DNA of 64,000 bases, from assembly GCF_900099765.1 (NCBI RefSeq), contig NZ_FNDX01000009.1, positions 62,001 through 126,000 on the forward strand, given 5' to 3'. Position numbers and translations under genes: made by a program. This document shows positions 18,284 to 27,263 of the stretch, in pieces; the stretch's first letter is position 1, and each line of letters begins with the position of its first letter. This stretch comes from Paenibacillus typhae. GTDB taxonomy: Bacteria; Bacillota; Bacilli; Paenibacillales; Paenibacillaceae. The notes beneath the pieces were generated by a model that worked only from the letters and a program-made list of their open reading frames with translations, made no database searches and had not been told where the DNA came from.

Positions 18284-18514
18284 TTATCCTTTAGGCGGAA
18301 AAGGATCATTTCCATAGCTGACCGAGTCTGAAATTTTTCCGTCTTTATTATGGATCTTCAGCTCGGTGCGGGCTCTCTTCGCTTCTTCACGGCCGGCCTG
18401 CTCGGCCTCCTCCTTGGTGCGGTGATGGCTGAGCTTCCCGCCGCCGCTCTGATTATCCCAGCCTCCGTCAGGATTCGGTGTCGTATGAATGTTGTGTTTG
18501 CGCTGATCTGCCAC
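18284..18514 (-). CDS. DUF2188-domain protein
   Basis: A 76-residue basic, hydrophilic protein matching DUF2188 (HNIHTTPNPDGGWDNQSGG, a RTKEEAEQAGREEAKR helix, then ELKIHNKDGKI and YGNDPFPPKG). Function is unknown; such proteins are common in soil Firmicutes and often occur with stress genes. The start is GTG at 18514 preceded by AAAGGAGG, and the longer in-frame ATG upstream has no ribosome site. About 90 bp upstream of the permease; co-transcription is possible. Confidence 0.82.
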   Translation of the reverse strand: MADQRKHNIHTTPNPDGGWDNQSGGGKLSHHRTKEEAEQAGREEAKRARTELKIHNKDGKISDSVSYGNDPFPPKG

Positions 18515-18617
18515 TGGAAATCCTCCTTTGCTGATAAGTCTGCCAATCATTAACCGTATAAGGTCACCGGCAATCAGAGTCTTTCCGGTTCGAACGTATC
18601 ACGCATTACAATACAAA

Positions 18618-18637
18618 AGCCGCGCTAGGGCGCGGCT
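18618..18637 (-). terminator. Terminator of the nitroreductase operon
   Basis: AGCCGCGC (18618-18625) pairs with GCGCGGCT (18630-18637). On the minus strand it is followed by TTTTGTATTG, directly after the nitroreductase gene. Confidence 0.7.
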
Positions 18638-18644
18638 GATCTTT

Positions 18645-19130
18645 TTAAGGACGGTAACTGATCTTGGAGGTTACAGGCGTTCTCTGCTTGAGCAGCGGAA
18701 GTTCATCCGGATAGCCGATGCCAAAAACACCGATAACATCGTAATCCTCCGGTACACCGATGATATGACGGTTATGAGGAAGTGCACCTAATGAAGCCCA
18801 ATAGGCAGCTGCGCCTGCTTCATGTGCGGCCAGCAGAAAGTTCTGGGCAAAACAGGAAACCGCCATTACGTTCTCGTCACGCTCAAACGGGGTTGCTGCA
18901 GATTTGGATAATAACGCAAGGACAACCGGCGCTCCGCCAAAGTCCGTCTTATGCTTCAGCTCTGCCCTTGTCTCCGCTCCGAGGATTACAACCTCCCACG
19001 GTTCATTCATCCGGTGGTTCGGCGCATAGCTCGCAGCCTCAAGCCACGATAACAGGTCTGCTTCGCTGACAGGATCCGGCTTGAATTGTTTAACGCTTCT
19101 CCGGGTTTTGATGATATCGACGATACTCAT
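18645..19130 (-). CDS. Small nitroreductase-family protein (YdjA-like)
   Basis: A 161-residue FMN-binding protein, short for the family and similar in size to YdjA. The RRSVKQFKPDPV segment (about 10-21) and ASYAPNHRMNEPWEVV (about 33-48) are FMN-site hallmarks, with the C-terminal GIGYPDE strand. Family members use NAD(P)H to reduce nitro compounds, quinones or enones. AAGGGGG precedes the ATG at 19130. It is the last gene of a four-gene minus-strand set with 21-44-bp gaps, followed by a terminator. Confidence 0.85.
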   Translation of the reverse strand: MSIVDIIKTRRSVKQFKPDPVSEADLLSWLEAASYAPNHRMNEPWEVVILGAETRAELKHKTDFGGAPVVLALLSKSAATPFERDENVMAVSCFAQNFLLAAHEAGAAAYWASLGALPHNRHIIGVPEDYDVIGVFGIGYPDELPLLKQRTPVTSKISYRP

Positions 19131-19157
19131 TGCTGAATCCCCCTTCTAGTTGTTGTA

Positions 19158-20288
19158 TTAAATCTGCTGCTCTATGGCTAAGCCAAGATCATAATCCAGC
19201 AGCTCTATGTCCGGGTTTAGTCCCAGAGCCAGCTTCGCCAGCTGGCTTCCGATAAACGGCCCCATCGTTAATCCTGAGGCTCCGAGCCCGTTGGCAGCAA
19301 GCAAGCCCTCCCAGCCCGGCACTGCACCGATCACCGGGAGAAAGCCGGGGGTAAACGGACGGAAGCCTACCCGTACCTCTTCAACTGTACTGTCTGCCAG
19401 TCCGGGAGCCAGCTCCAGCCCTTTGTTAAGAACCTCCTGTATCCCGCCGGCTGTTACACTAGTATCATAGCCTTCAATATCATTGTCATGTGTTGCCCCA
19501 ATCACGATCCTGCCCCCGCCAAAGGACAGGAGGTACTGATCCGTAGGAGGGATAACTACCGGCCATGAGCCTGTATCCGCTTGATCCGCTGCCTTCAGGT
19601 GCATGATCTGACCCTTCTGATAGCTTACCTTAAATCTGATGCCGAGCGGTAGCAATAGCGGCCCTGCCCACGCACCGGCGCAGACGATTACACTATCTGC
19701 GGCGAAAATCTGCCCGTCAGCGACCGCTCCGGTAACACGGTTTCCGGTAAACTGCAGCGACGCATCCCCGTTCAGCAGCCGGGCTCCGCTGTGCCGGGCA
19801 GACCGCAGCAGCGCATCACGCAGCGCCCGGCCGTCCACCCGCGCAGCACCGCTGACCTGCAGGGAATGATAGCCTTCAGCCAGCAGCGGAACCTGTTCAA
19901 GTGTCTCCTGACTAGTCAGCATGTTTAATTCGCCAATCTCCGGCGCATCCTCCAGCCGCTTTCTTGCACGTTCTTCCTGCTGCTTGAGTTTATCCGTGTC
20001 CACATGGACACTGAGCGCACCAACCCGGGCATAGCCGGTTTCGGTCTCCCCCTCCTGCTCAAGCTCGTTGATCAAACCGGGATAAAAGCGGGCTCCCGCT
20101 TTGGCTAGCCTGTACCAGGCCTGATTACGCCGCTGCGACAGCCAGGGGCAGATGATTCCGGCAGCGGCATCAGTAGCCTGCCCCGGGTCCTTGCGGTCGA
20201 TAATCAGCACCTCAGCCCCCAGCTTCGCCAGCTGGTATGCCGTTGAAGCACCTAGAATTCCTGCACCGATGACGATGACTTTTCTCAT
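19158..20288 (-). CDS. FAD-dependent amine/amino-acid oxidoreductase (DadA/DAO type)
   Basis: A 376-residue flavoprotein of the D-amino-acid dehydrogenase / glycine oxidase superfamily. The N-terminal FAD fold shows VIGAGILGAST (Gly8, Gly10, Gly13) and a following acidic strand end (EVLIIDRKDPG). PWLSQRRNQAWYRLAKAG is the DAO family segment and GFRPFTPGFLPVIGAVPG the C-terminal FAD contact. It should oxidise an amine or amino acid. AGGGAGAGGAAA lies before the ATG at 20288, and an upstream in-frame extension is rejected. It sits between the amidohydrolase and nitroreductase genes of the same operon. Confidence 0.88.
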   Translation of the reverse strand: MRKVIVIGAGILGASTAYQLAKLGAEVLIIDRKDPGQATDAAAGIICPWLSQRRNQAWYRLAKAGARFYPGLINELEQEGETETGYARVGALSVHVDTDKLKQQEERARKRLEDAPEIGELNMLTSQETLEQVPLLAEGYHSLQVSGAARVDGRALRDALLRSARHSGARLLNGDASLQFTGNRVTGAVADGQIFAADSVIVCAGAWAGPLLLPLGIRFKVSYQKGQIMHLKAADQADTGSWPVVIPPTDQYLLSFGGGRIVIGATHDNDIEGYDTSVTAGGIQEVLNKGLELAPGLADSTVEEVRVGFRPFTPGFLPVIGAVPGWEGLLAANGLGASGLTMGPFIGSQLAKLALGLNPDIELLDYDLGLAIEQQI

Positions 20289-20332
20289 GATGACTTTCCT
20301 CTCCCTGGCAGACTTTCTATACAACTGCCGGA

Positions 20333-21202
20333 TTATTTCAGTTTGTGGATCAGCTGCTCCAGCTTGGGAAAAACCCGCAGCGCATTTATGTAGAAGACAT
20401 CTTCCCAGTGTACTTCAGGAATGAGGTGCTTCACAAATGTAATATAGGCCTCCAGCGGAATAAGCGGCCAGTCGGTACCGAACACCAGCCGGTCATACTT
20501 CTCGGCAAAGACAATGGCGCGTCGGAAATGATCGGTATACGTCTGCTCGCCCAGCAGCCTGTTTACCTTGGCAGAATCACCGACAATCCAGCCGGACAGG
20601 TCGCTGTACAGGTTCGGATTTTTCTCCAGGAGGGCTGCAGTATCCATTACCCAGGGATCTCCAAGATGGCAGAGCATAAAGGTAAGGTCACGGTGCTTCA
20701 GGAAGGTCTCCTCCATTGACAGCGGGTGGGAATACTTCAACAGCCCTTTATCCGCATAGGTAAGCCCTCCATGAATGACGACGGGCATATTGTATTGCGA
20801 TGCCAGCCTGTAGACAGGAGCATAGATTTCGTCGCCTACATTGAAGTGATAGTAGCCTGCGTAAAGCTTGATGCCGACAACATGCTCTTCTTGCAGAGAC
20901 TGCTCCAGTGCCTCCAGCTGTCCGTCCAGGTGCAGGGTAAGCGGGTTAATGCCCACACAGGTATACAGATTGTCCGGCAGCGTCTCAGCCAGATCAAGCC
21001 GCATCGGATTCAGGGACGCAGAATCGGGAAAAGCGCCTGGCAGTGTCTCTGTCACGCCCATTCCCACACCTGCTATGACACCGGATCGCCGGAATTCTTC
21101 GAGCAGCCCCTTTTCCGAATAATCAATATGCGCCAGCGTCTGCGCCGTTTCGTGAAAAGCTTCAATATTGGAATAATGGACATGTGCATCAATGATTTTC
21201 AT
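20333..21202 (-). CDS. Amidohydrolase-family protein (TIM-barrel metal hydrolase)
   Basis: A 289-residue hydrolase of the amidohydrolase-2 type. Metal ligands are visible: HVH (His7, His9), VIHGGL near residue 145, MLCHLGDPW near 180, and the catalytic Asp in FGTDWPLIP near 243. The family hydrolyses or decarboxylates small organic acids, lactones or amides; the substrate here is unknown. It starts 21 bases after the giant GNAT-fusion gene and is followed by the FAD oxidoreductase 44 bases on, suggesting a shared catabolic route (inference). Confidence 0.85.
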   Translation of the reverse strand: MKIIDAHVHYSNIEAFHETAQTLAHIDYSEKGLLEEFRRSGVIAGVGMGVTETLPGAFPDSASLNPMRLDLAETLPDNLYTCVGINPLTLHLDGQLEALEQSLQEEHVVGIKLYAGYYHFNVGDEIYAPVYRLASQYNMPVVIHGGLTYADKGLLKYSHPLSMEETFLKHRDLTFMLCHLGDPWVMDTAALLEKNPNLYSDLSGWIVGDSAKVNRLLGEQTYTDHFRRAIVFAEKYDRLVFGTDWPLIPLEAYITFVKHLIPEVHWEDVFYINALRVFPKLEQLIHKLK

Positions 21203-21223
21203 AGATAAGTCCTTTCCTGGAAT

Positions 21224-24200
21224 CTAAAGATTGAATTTGATGTTGAACAGGTCCCGGAAGGCCTCATCCGGAATATCCAGATCAGAGAGTATATAAAACT
21301 GCGGTGTGCTGAACCGGGTCTCCCCGTCTTTCAGGTACAGCTGCTCTGCCACATAAGAAGAAATGACATGGGTATTAACCATCAGCTCAGGTGTTGCTTT
21401 GTCCGGACAGGAAACCTGACTCATCCGCTGTTTCCGCTCATCTGAGCTAAACTGAATGATGCCGCTAGAGCTTTTAGTTTCATTTTGAACTCTCCCGGCC
21501 TTGTATGTGATTCTTTCACCAGCCGCATTCTTCACCGTCCCCCTGCTGCTCTTCAGCACGCTGCCGGTTTTATAAAAACCTAGGGTGTGCAATGTCATGG
21601 GTTGAAGCGGTGCACCAGTATTCTGCACGATTTGAACCACAGAAGCAAGCACCGGTACACCAGGCAGCAGCAGAAAGTAATGATTAAGCGTAAGCCCTTG
21701 TAATTTGCGATTATGAGTACCCTTGATGCTAACCCGGATACCAGACCATCCATTGCCCTTGCTGTCAGTCAACTCGGCAAAAGCAGCTTCCCTCGGCTCC
21801 TCCTGAAGGCTGAGGCGTGACAGACCCTCAACTCCGGTAAATACACCGCCGGTCCACGGATTCCACCAGGACTTGGGCTGCGGTAACGGATAGGAGGAAT
21901 CGAGCCATTCCTGGCCCTGATATTGCAGGGAAAACAGAGCCGGTGCAAAGCTGCCGTCAGCCTTAATCTGCAGCACACCATTGTCTGCAGTAAGGACTTC
22001 ACCCTGTTCTGTACGGCTCACCTGCCGCTTCACTTCACCCCCGGATACCGGGATCACCAGAAAGCTTTCAGTCGAATGATGAGTTTCCATATCAAGCTGC
22101 AGCTGAAGCATATCGGCCTCCCCCTGTCTGCCGGAAAGAAGCGGAAGGCTGATCTCTGCCAGCTGCTCAGCGGCACGGATCACCCGGCTATGCGGCACAA
22201 TGCTGCCAGCAGCAGCAGACAAGGAGATTTCCCCTTCCAGGAAGCTCATTTTCTGCTCCCGCAGCTGCAGCTCAGACGCCGCGCTGATAAACGGATTTCC
22301 GCCGTTCAAGCTAATCTTCAGCTGAGCGGATGTATCCGGTTTCCGGGAAGGGGAATGCCCTTGCTGCAGTGCATAGGACCGGAAATCCTGCCAACTGCTC
22401 CAGGTGCCCAGCGCGATCCGCAGTGCCCCTGTCTCTAAGGTGCCGCCTGCCGCTAGGTGTTCAAACGGATGCTCCACTGCATATAGCCAGTGATCCCTTA
22501 TTAAGGTGCGGTCAGCCGGCCAGGCAATGCCCCGGGTCATGTTACCGTCATCAGCATACAGCCAGTTTTCCGTCAGCTTCTGCACATCCCAGTAGTCAGG
22601 ACTCGCGGCATTGACCCCATGCTTCAGATCAATATATTGCCCGCTGTAAGGAATGACGGCTCCTTCCAGACTGAAGCCAAAGCTTTCCTTGAGGTGCAGC
22701 GGTTCTCTAAAATCTGCACCCGACTGGTTATGAAGCTGGTGATACCGTTCAATAATACCATTCCTGTGAAGCCTGATCACCGTCGTTAAAAGCAGGCCTT
22801 CCCGTGTGGAATCCAGTTTATAACGAGCTTCCAGCACCATTGCTTCGCCATCCGGGTAAGTAGTCACCTGCTCTGCCGGAGACTTTTTGAATTCGTTTGT
22901 ATACGGCAGGCCGAACTTCGGAAACATCAGCCCCAGCGCTTTTTGCCGGTCTTCATACAACTCCAGTGTATTACTGGATCTGTCCAGATGCGCCGAATAC
23001 CGGCCGCTGCGGATAAGCCAGCCCTTGTCTGTCTTGCCGCCGAAGGCAGCCTCCGTTCCCGGAAATACCAGACTGACCTCCTGCTCAATTACAGCAGCTT
23101 CCAGACTTCCGGTATGGGCAGTAATGGCCAGCTTCTGGTTCCAGATCCCGCACTCCTTAAGCTGCGCGGATAGAGTCAGCGTCTTGCGGGCTTTTGCCGG
23201 AACCGTGATTTGGACAGCAGGCTGATCAAATGCCAGTATGGCATCCTCCTGCAGGCTGAAGCTGAACGATGCCTCCGTAGCGTATTCATTCTCGGCTGTG
23301 ATATCCAGCTCAAAGAATTCTCCTTTATAAATCATAGTGCGGTCAGGCAGCGTAAGTCTGAGTTTAACCGGATATTTCGGCTCGATCCCAAGCTTGAACA
23401 CTGCAGGCTGTTCATTAATGAGCAGTTCTGCTTCTACAACCGGGTGTGTCTGAAACGCATTCTGCTCTTCTTCCACCGGATGCACCCGGAACTGCCCCTC
23501 AACCCGCTCAGCTGCTTCAACAATCCTTGTCTCCTCCAGCTCGAAGCAGATTTTCGGATTGCTGATCCCCTTGATCTGCAGGGTAAGCGGCTTGCCGCTT
23601 TTGTTCACAGCCTCATAGATTACCGGATAGCTGCTTCCGAAGGGAAGCTGATGCTGCAGCGGTATGGAGGCCTGAATCAGATAATCAACCGTTTCAATCA
23701 GCCGTAACCCGCGTCCCGTGCGTTCATATTCCATTTTCAGCTTAAGCCCGTCTTTTTCCCAGGCATATGTAAAATAATCAAACCCGTTCTCCTTACGGCC
23801 ATCCGGCGAAACAGATATTTCCCGCACACTGTCTCTATACCAGTCCAGCTGTTCAAAGAACGGCTTCACCGCAGCGGTCTGCAGAACAGACGGGATAAAG
23901 TTCATCAGATGCGTGGTATCATCGCGTTTTTCCCAGAAAAAACCGCTTTTCTTATAAGCCGGCACAGCCTTGGTATTACCCGGCCAGGTATACAGATCCA
24001 GACGGGGCCAGCCCCGTTTAATCGTTTCCTCCAGTGCGCGGAGGATGAGCATCTTGCCGACCTTGCGGCCATGGTAATCGGGCCGTACATTCAGCAGCGG
24101 GATATATAAGGCCCCGGTGTCTTCCTTGTAATGGGAAAAGCTGCAGTATCCGATAACCTCACCGGCGGCAACGGCAAGAAACAGCTTGAGGTGGGTTCCG

Positions 24201-24349
24201 TTCTGATGCTCCTCAATTACACTCTGTTCCGTCTGATACGAATTATCTCCTCCCCAGCTTTCATAACTTCTGTTCCACATTTCAGCGATAGATTTGGCGT
24301 GCCTGCTGGGTTCGTACTCTTCGATCACAATTTCAGGTGCTTGCAGCAT
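21224..24349 (-). CDS. GNAT acetyltransferase fused to a very large beta-rich region
   Basis: A 1041-residue protein. Residues about 8-155 form a GNAT N-acetyltransferase (LLNVRPDYHGRKVGKMLI acetyl-CoA loop, then AVPAYKKSGFFWEKRDD). The remaining 880 residues are rich in beta-strands, contain repeated Ig-like stretches (about 250-450) and a C-terminal half reminiscent of sugar-binding or lyase-like sandwiches, with many aromatic residues (PKSWWNPWTGG). There is no signal peptide or membrane span. I do not recognise a named family for the large part. AAGGAGG precedes the ATG at 24349. First gene of the operon with amidohydrolase, FAD oxidoreductase and nitroreductase, and divergent to the Rieske oxygenase. 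Confidence 0.7.
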   Translation of the reverse strand: MLQAPEIVIEEYEPSRHAKSIAEMWNRSYESWGGDNSYQTEQSVIEEHQNGTHLKLFLAVAAGEVIGYCSFSHYKEDTGALYIPLLNVRPDYHGRKVGKMLILRALEETIKRGWPRLDLYTWPGNTKAVPAYKKSGFFWEKRDDTTHLMNFIPSVLQTAAVKPFFEQLDWYRDSVREISVSPDGRKENGFDYFTYAWEKDGLKLKMEYERTGRGLRLIETVDYLIQASIPLQHQLPFGSSYPVIYEAVNKSGKPLTLQIKGISNPKICFELEETRIVEAAERVEGQFRVHPVEEEQNAFQTHPVVEAELLINEQPAVFKLGIEPKYPVKLRLTLPDRTMIYKGEFFELDITAENEYATEASFSFSLQEDAILAFDQPAVQITVPAKARKTLTLSAQLKECGIWNQKLAITAHTGSLEAAVIEQEVSLVFPGTEAAFGGKTDKGWLIRSGRYSAHLDRSSNTLELYEDRQKALGLMFPKFGLPYTNEFKKSPAEQVTTYPDGEAMVLEARYKLDSTREGLLLTTVIRLHRNGIIERYHQLHNQSGADFREPLHLKESFGFSLEGAVIPYSGQYIDLKHGVNAASPDYWDVQKLTENWLYADDGNMTRGIAWPADRTLIRDHWLYAVEHPFEHLAAGGTLETGALRIALGTWSSWQDFRSYALQQGHSPSRKPDTSAQLKISLNGGNPFISAASELQLREQKMSFLEGEISLSAAAGSIVPHSRVIRAAEQLAEISLPLLSGRQGEADMLQLQLDMETHHSTESFLVIPVSGGEVKRQVSRTEQGEVLTADNGVLQIKADGSFAPALFSLQYQGQEWLDSSYPLPQPKSWWNPWTGGVFTGVEGLSRLSLQEEPREAAFAELTDSKGNGWSGIRVSIKGTHNRKLQGLTLNHYFLLLPGVPVLASVVQIVQNTGAPLQPMTLHTLGFYKTGSVLKSSRGTVKNAAGERITYKAGRVQNETKSSSGIIQFSSDERKQRMSQVSCPDKATPELMVNTHVISSYVAEQLYLKDGETRFSTPQFYILSDLDIPDEAFRDLFNIKFNL

Positions 24350-24570
24350 GTAGTAATGTACCTCCTTCAAGGGCTGTATACTCCTTGCTCTCTGGCAAGG
24401 GAATGGATAATCTTGTATATTTCTTTTCCAGTATATATCAGAAAGCTCAGCTGGCGAAAGCGCGAGTCTTTTTTATAAAGAATATTTACTGTTTACTCTC
24501 CAGCTGTTAAATTGCGATAAGTTTACAGGCTGCATCAAAAACAAATGAGTTCGTGTCACTAAATTTAACA

Positions 24571-24600
24571 TTGACAAATACAAGTCCGATGATTTAGTAT
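24571..24600 (+). promoter_or_regulatory. Promoter of the Rieske oxygenase transcript
   Basis: TTGACA (24571-24576), 18-bp spacer, TAGTAT (24595-24600), about 40 bp before the riboswitch-like aptamer. Confidence 0.6.
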
Positions 24601-24639
24601 TATTTATATGATAAATGTCACATTAAATAACATTGTCAT

Positions 24640-24709
24640 TCTTGTATAAGCCCATTAATTGGAGTGGGCGTCTCGACCAGGCAACCGTAAATTGCCCCAG
24701 GCTACAAGA
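24640..24709 (+). promoter_or_regulatory. Variant purine-riboswitch aptamer
   Basis: A three-way junction of the purine class. P1 is TCTTGTA (24640-24646) with TACAAGA (24703-24709). P2 is GCCCAT (24650-24655) with GTGGGC (24664-24669), closing loop TAATTGGA whose GG can pair with the CC of L3. P3 is GGCAA/TTGCC with the conserved loop CCGTAAA (24685-24691). The binding-pocket strand J2/3 reads GTCTCGACC, whereas guanine/adenine switches have GTTTCTACC: U51 becomes G and U48 becomes C. The J3/1 side carries extra bases (CCA, 24697-24699) before GGCTA, with C at the position-74 equivalent. So the fold is kept but the pocket is changed, pointing to a ligand other than plain guanine or adenine. 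Confidence 0.7.
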
Positions 24710-24740
24710 GGATGCATGAGCTGTTGCGGCTTGTATTTTG
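24703..24740 (+). terminator. Riboswitch expression platform, alternative terminator
   Basis: The 3' strand of P1 (TACAAG, 24703-24708) is also complementary to CTTGTA (24730-24735), which is followed by TTTT. P1 formation (ligand bound) would prevent this hairpin, so the arrangement predicts an ON switch. The stem is only six bp with a large interior, so it is a moderate terminator. Confidence 0.5.
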
Positions 24741-24833
24741 AACTTTTAAATACTGCCCTTCTTCCCTCTGCGCCTCTTTAACCTGGGGTTTATTGCATTT
24801 CCAAAACCTACAACCAAAAGGAGAGAACCTACC

Positions 24834-25880
24834 ATGACAAAAACCAATGCGCTTGCCGAATCTCAGATGCAGCTTCCCCGTGACTGTACTTTTACACCGG
24901 GTGACTGGCAGGTTCTGTCCCAGTACTGGTATCCGGTTGCCATTGCTGAAGAAATCAAAGATAAACCGGTATCCGTCAAGCTGCTGGATGTTAAGCTGGT
25001 CTGCTACCGCAGTCACGGCAAGGTTGTGATCGCCCGGGATCTTTGCTTCCACCGCGGGGCCCCGCTCAGTCTCGGATGGGTCGAAAATGAAGAAATCGTC
25101 TGCCCGTATCACGGCTTCCGTTATAACTGCGAAGGTGCCTGCACCTCCGTTCCGGCACACCCAAATGCGAAAATCTCTCCGAAGCTGAAGCTCATCATGT
25201 ATCCGGCCGTGGAGCGCTACGGGTTAATCTGGACCTCGCTGGCAGGAACGGAAGAGCAGCTTCCGGAATTCAGCGGCTGGGATGATCCGGACTTTATTAA
25301 TATTTTGCCGCCCAGCTTCGATATTGCCGGCTCTTCCGGGCGCCAGATGGAAGGCTTTCTCGATGTTTCCCATTTTGCCTACGTTCATGCTGATTCATTT
25401 GCCGACCCCGAAAACACGGAGGTCCCGCAGTACAAAGTCAGACGGGAAGGCAACGAGCTGTTCGCCGATTACTGGAGCACGGTCAGCAACTACGGTAAAG
25501 GCCAGGAGAATCCGGCGCCGGAAGGCTTCATGTGGCTGCGGGCTTTCCGGGTATTCGCCCCTTTTGCGGCATCGCTCACGGTTCATTTTCCGGAGGACGG
25601 CAAGCTGATGATCTTAAACTGCGCTTCTCCTGTATCTGCCCGTTATACCCGGCTCTTCTGTCCGATCTCACGGAATTTTGACAAATCTGTACCGGTGGAA
25701 GACACGATCAAATTCAATCTTCAGGTGTTTTCGGAGGACCGGGAGATGGTTGAAGCCCAGACACCGGAGGATCTGCCGCTGGATTTGACCGCCGAGGCGC
25801 ATATTCCTGCAGACCGGACCTCGATCGCCTATAGACAGCTGTTGACTGAACTGGGTCTTGGCCGCGATTATACTTCATAA
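24834..25880 (+). CDS. Rieske non-heme iron oxygenase, oxygenase component
   Basis: A 348-residue ring-hydroxylating-type oxygenase. The Rieske [2Fe-2S] ligands are Cys71-x-His73 and Cys90-x2-His93. The mononuclear iron motif is D177-x2-H180-x4-H185 (DVSHFAYVH). Such enzymes need a separate ferredoxin/reductase, and none is encoded next to it. AAAAGGAGAG precedes the ATG. The gene stands alone behind a purine-riboswitch-like leader. This suggests a purine substrate, as in the Klebsiella HpxD-type hypoxanthine hydroxylase or methylxanthine N-demethylases, which are Rieske enzymes; the substrate link is inference. A strong bidirectional terminator follows. Confidence 0.88.
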   Translation: MTKTNALAESQMQLPRDCTFTPGDWQVLSQYWYPVAIAEEIKDKPVSVKLLDVKLVCYRSHGKVVIARDLCFHRGAPLSLGWVENEEIVCPYHGFRYNCEGACTSVPAHPNAKISPKLKLIMYPAVERYGLIWTSLAGTEEQLPEFSGWDDPDFINILPPSFDIAGSSGRQMEGFLDVSHFAYVHADSFADPENTEVPQYKVRREGNELFADYWSTVSNYGKGQENPAPEGFMWLRAFRVFAPFAASLTVHFPEDGKLMILNCASPVSARYTRLFCPISRNFDKSVPVEDTIKFNLQVFSEDREMVEAQTPEDLPLDLTAEAHIPADRTSIAYRQLLTELGLGRDYTS

Positions 25881-25907
25881 GACGCATATCCGCTTTTCAG
25901 AAATGAT

Positions 25908-25958
25908 AAGGGCGGCTGCATATGTTCTTCTTTTACAGAACATGCGCAGCCGCCCTTT
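25908..25958. terminator. Strong bidirectional terminator
   Basis: AAGGGCGGCTGC (25908-25919) pairs with GCAGCCGCCCTT (25946-25957), with an inner ATGTTCT/AGAACAT stem. It lies between the convergent Rieske and cellulase-like genes. Confidence 0.9.
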
Positions 25959-25976
25959 TACTTGAATGCCGTTATA

Positions 25977-27263
25977 TTAACTTTCCAGTATAAACCGGTT
26001 CCACTTTTGCTGCCAGGCAATATCGTCCCAGAACGGATGATGCGGCGCGCAGTTGGAGCACAGCGTCATGCCCCAGAAGCCTAGTGCCATTCCTTTGCGG
26101 ATCGCGTATTCAGCGATGAATTTACCTACAGGCCCTTCCTCGAAGCCGGCCAGAAGCGGCGTGTAGCCGACATAGCCTTCCCCGATAACAATAGGTAATC
26201 CAGCCTGGTCTGCCCATTCATGAATTTCATCAAAGGACTTGTCGGCCTTCTGGAGCATCGCGATCTTATGCGCCCCGTATCTGTCATACAGGAACAAATC
26301 CCACTTGTCCGGGTCCGCCCAGTCGTGCAGGTAGATCAGCCGCATGCCCACCGGATTCCCTTCCATCCGCCATTCCTGGCCCGGAGGCAGGTTCCATTCT
26401 TCAAAAGGCGGTGCATCCTCCCTGAGCAGAGACTGAACGAATTCTCCCGGAAAAGGTACCTTATCATCATCAATTCCGGCATTACGCATCAGCTCATTCA
26501 GCACACCTTTGATATACAGGTGATAGTGGCCTACCTGCATATTGCGGGCGACGTAGGCTTTCGGATACTCTTCATTCACGGTATAGCTTGCCGTCATCAG
26601 CGTATCCGGATGCTGTTCGCGCAGATAGGCAACCGCTTCTTCAATATACGGCTGCATAATTCTGAGGTTGGCTGGCACATTCTCGAACGCCACCCCCTGG
26701 GCTGCCCCAACGGCTGTCAGCTGACCGAATTCCACTTCGTTGTGCAGCTCCGCGTAGACAATCTGCTTGCCGTAGCCGGCTTCTTTTACATAACGGATCA
26801 GCTGGCTCATCGATTTGGCAAGCGCCATGAACCGGTCCTCAGGCGCAATGGCTGCCAGCTCGTCGCGCAGCTGCGGATGGGCCAGAAAGCTCGGGCTCTG
26901 CTGATATTCCCAGGAGGACAGCATGATGTAACAGTTATGTGCCTCAGCCTGTCTGAACAGCTCCAGCAGATGGGCATGTCCGTCGAGCTCGGCACCGCCG
27001 ATGCAATTGTACCATCTGGTCCGCTGGCCGACTTTGCCCAGGCTGCCGAATTTCAGCGGACCGGGCCTCGGGCCGTCAGCGGTAAACAGCAGGAACGGCA
27101 TGGCGCAGATGCGGATCGTATTGTAGCCGCGCTCTACCGCTTCCGCGAACCGCGCAGCCAGATCATGATAGGGCTCCCCGGGCAGAGTCATGGTATACCA
27201 GGAGAAGTCCCACATGGTAATGGTCAGTTTAGCTGGAAGCTGATTATCCGGATTATAGATCAT
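25977..27263 (-). CDS. Cellulase-like TIM-barrel glycosidase
   Basis: A 428-residue cytosolic protein of the cellulase-like family (clan GH-A fold). The likely acid/base is the Glu of YAELHNEVEF (about residue 175) and the nucleophile the Glu of IVIGEGYVGY (about 365). Aromatic residues line the predicted groove (WYNCIGG, HDWADPDKWD). No signal peptide, so it should act on imported oligosaccharides. GGAAGGA precedes the ATG at 27263. It is downstream of, and may be partly co-transcribed with, the ABC-F gene. Substrate is unknown. Confidence 0.8.
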   Translation of the reverse strand: MIYNPDNQLPAKLTITMWDFSWYTMTLPGEPYHDLAARFAEAVERGYNTIRICAMPFLLFTADGPRPGPLKFGSLGKVGQRTRWYNCIGGAELDGHAHLLELFRQAEAHNCYIMLSSWEYQQSPSFLAHPQLRDELAAIAPEDRFMALAKSMSQLIRYVKEAGYGKQIVYAELHNEVEFGQLTAVGAAQGVAFENVPANLRIMQPYIEEAVAYLREQHPDTLMTASYTVNEEYPKAYVARNMQVGHYHLYIKGVLNELMRNAGIDDDKVPFPGEFVQSLLREDAPPFEEWNLPPGQEWRMEGNPVGMRLIYLHDWADPDKWDLFLYDRYGAHKIAMLQKADKSFDEIHEWADQAGLPIVIGEGYVGYTPLLAGFEEGPVGKFIAEYAIRKGMALGFWGMTLCSNCAPHHPFWDDIAWQQKWNRFILES

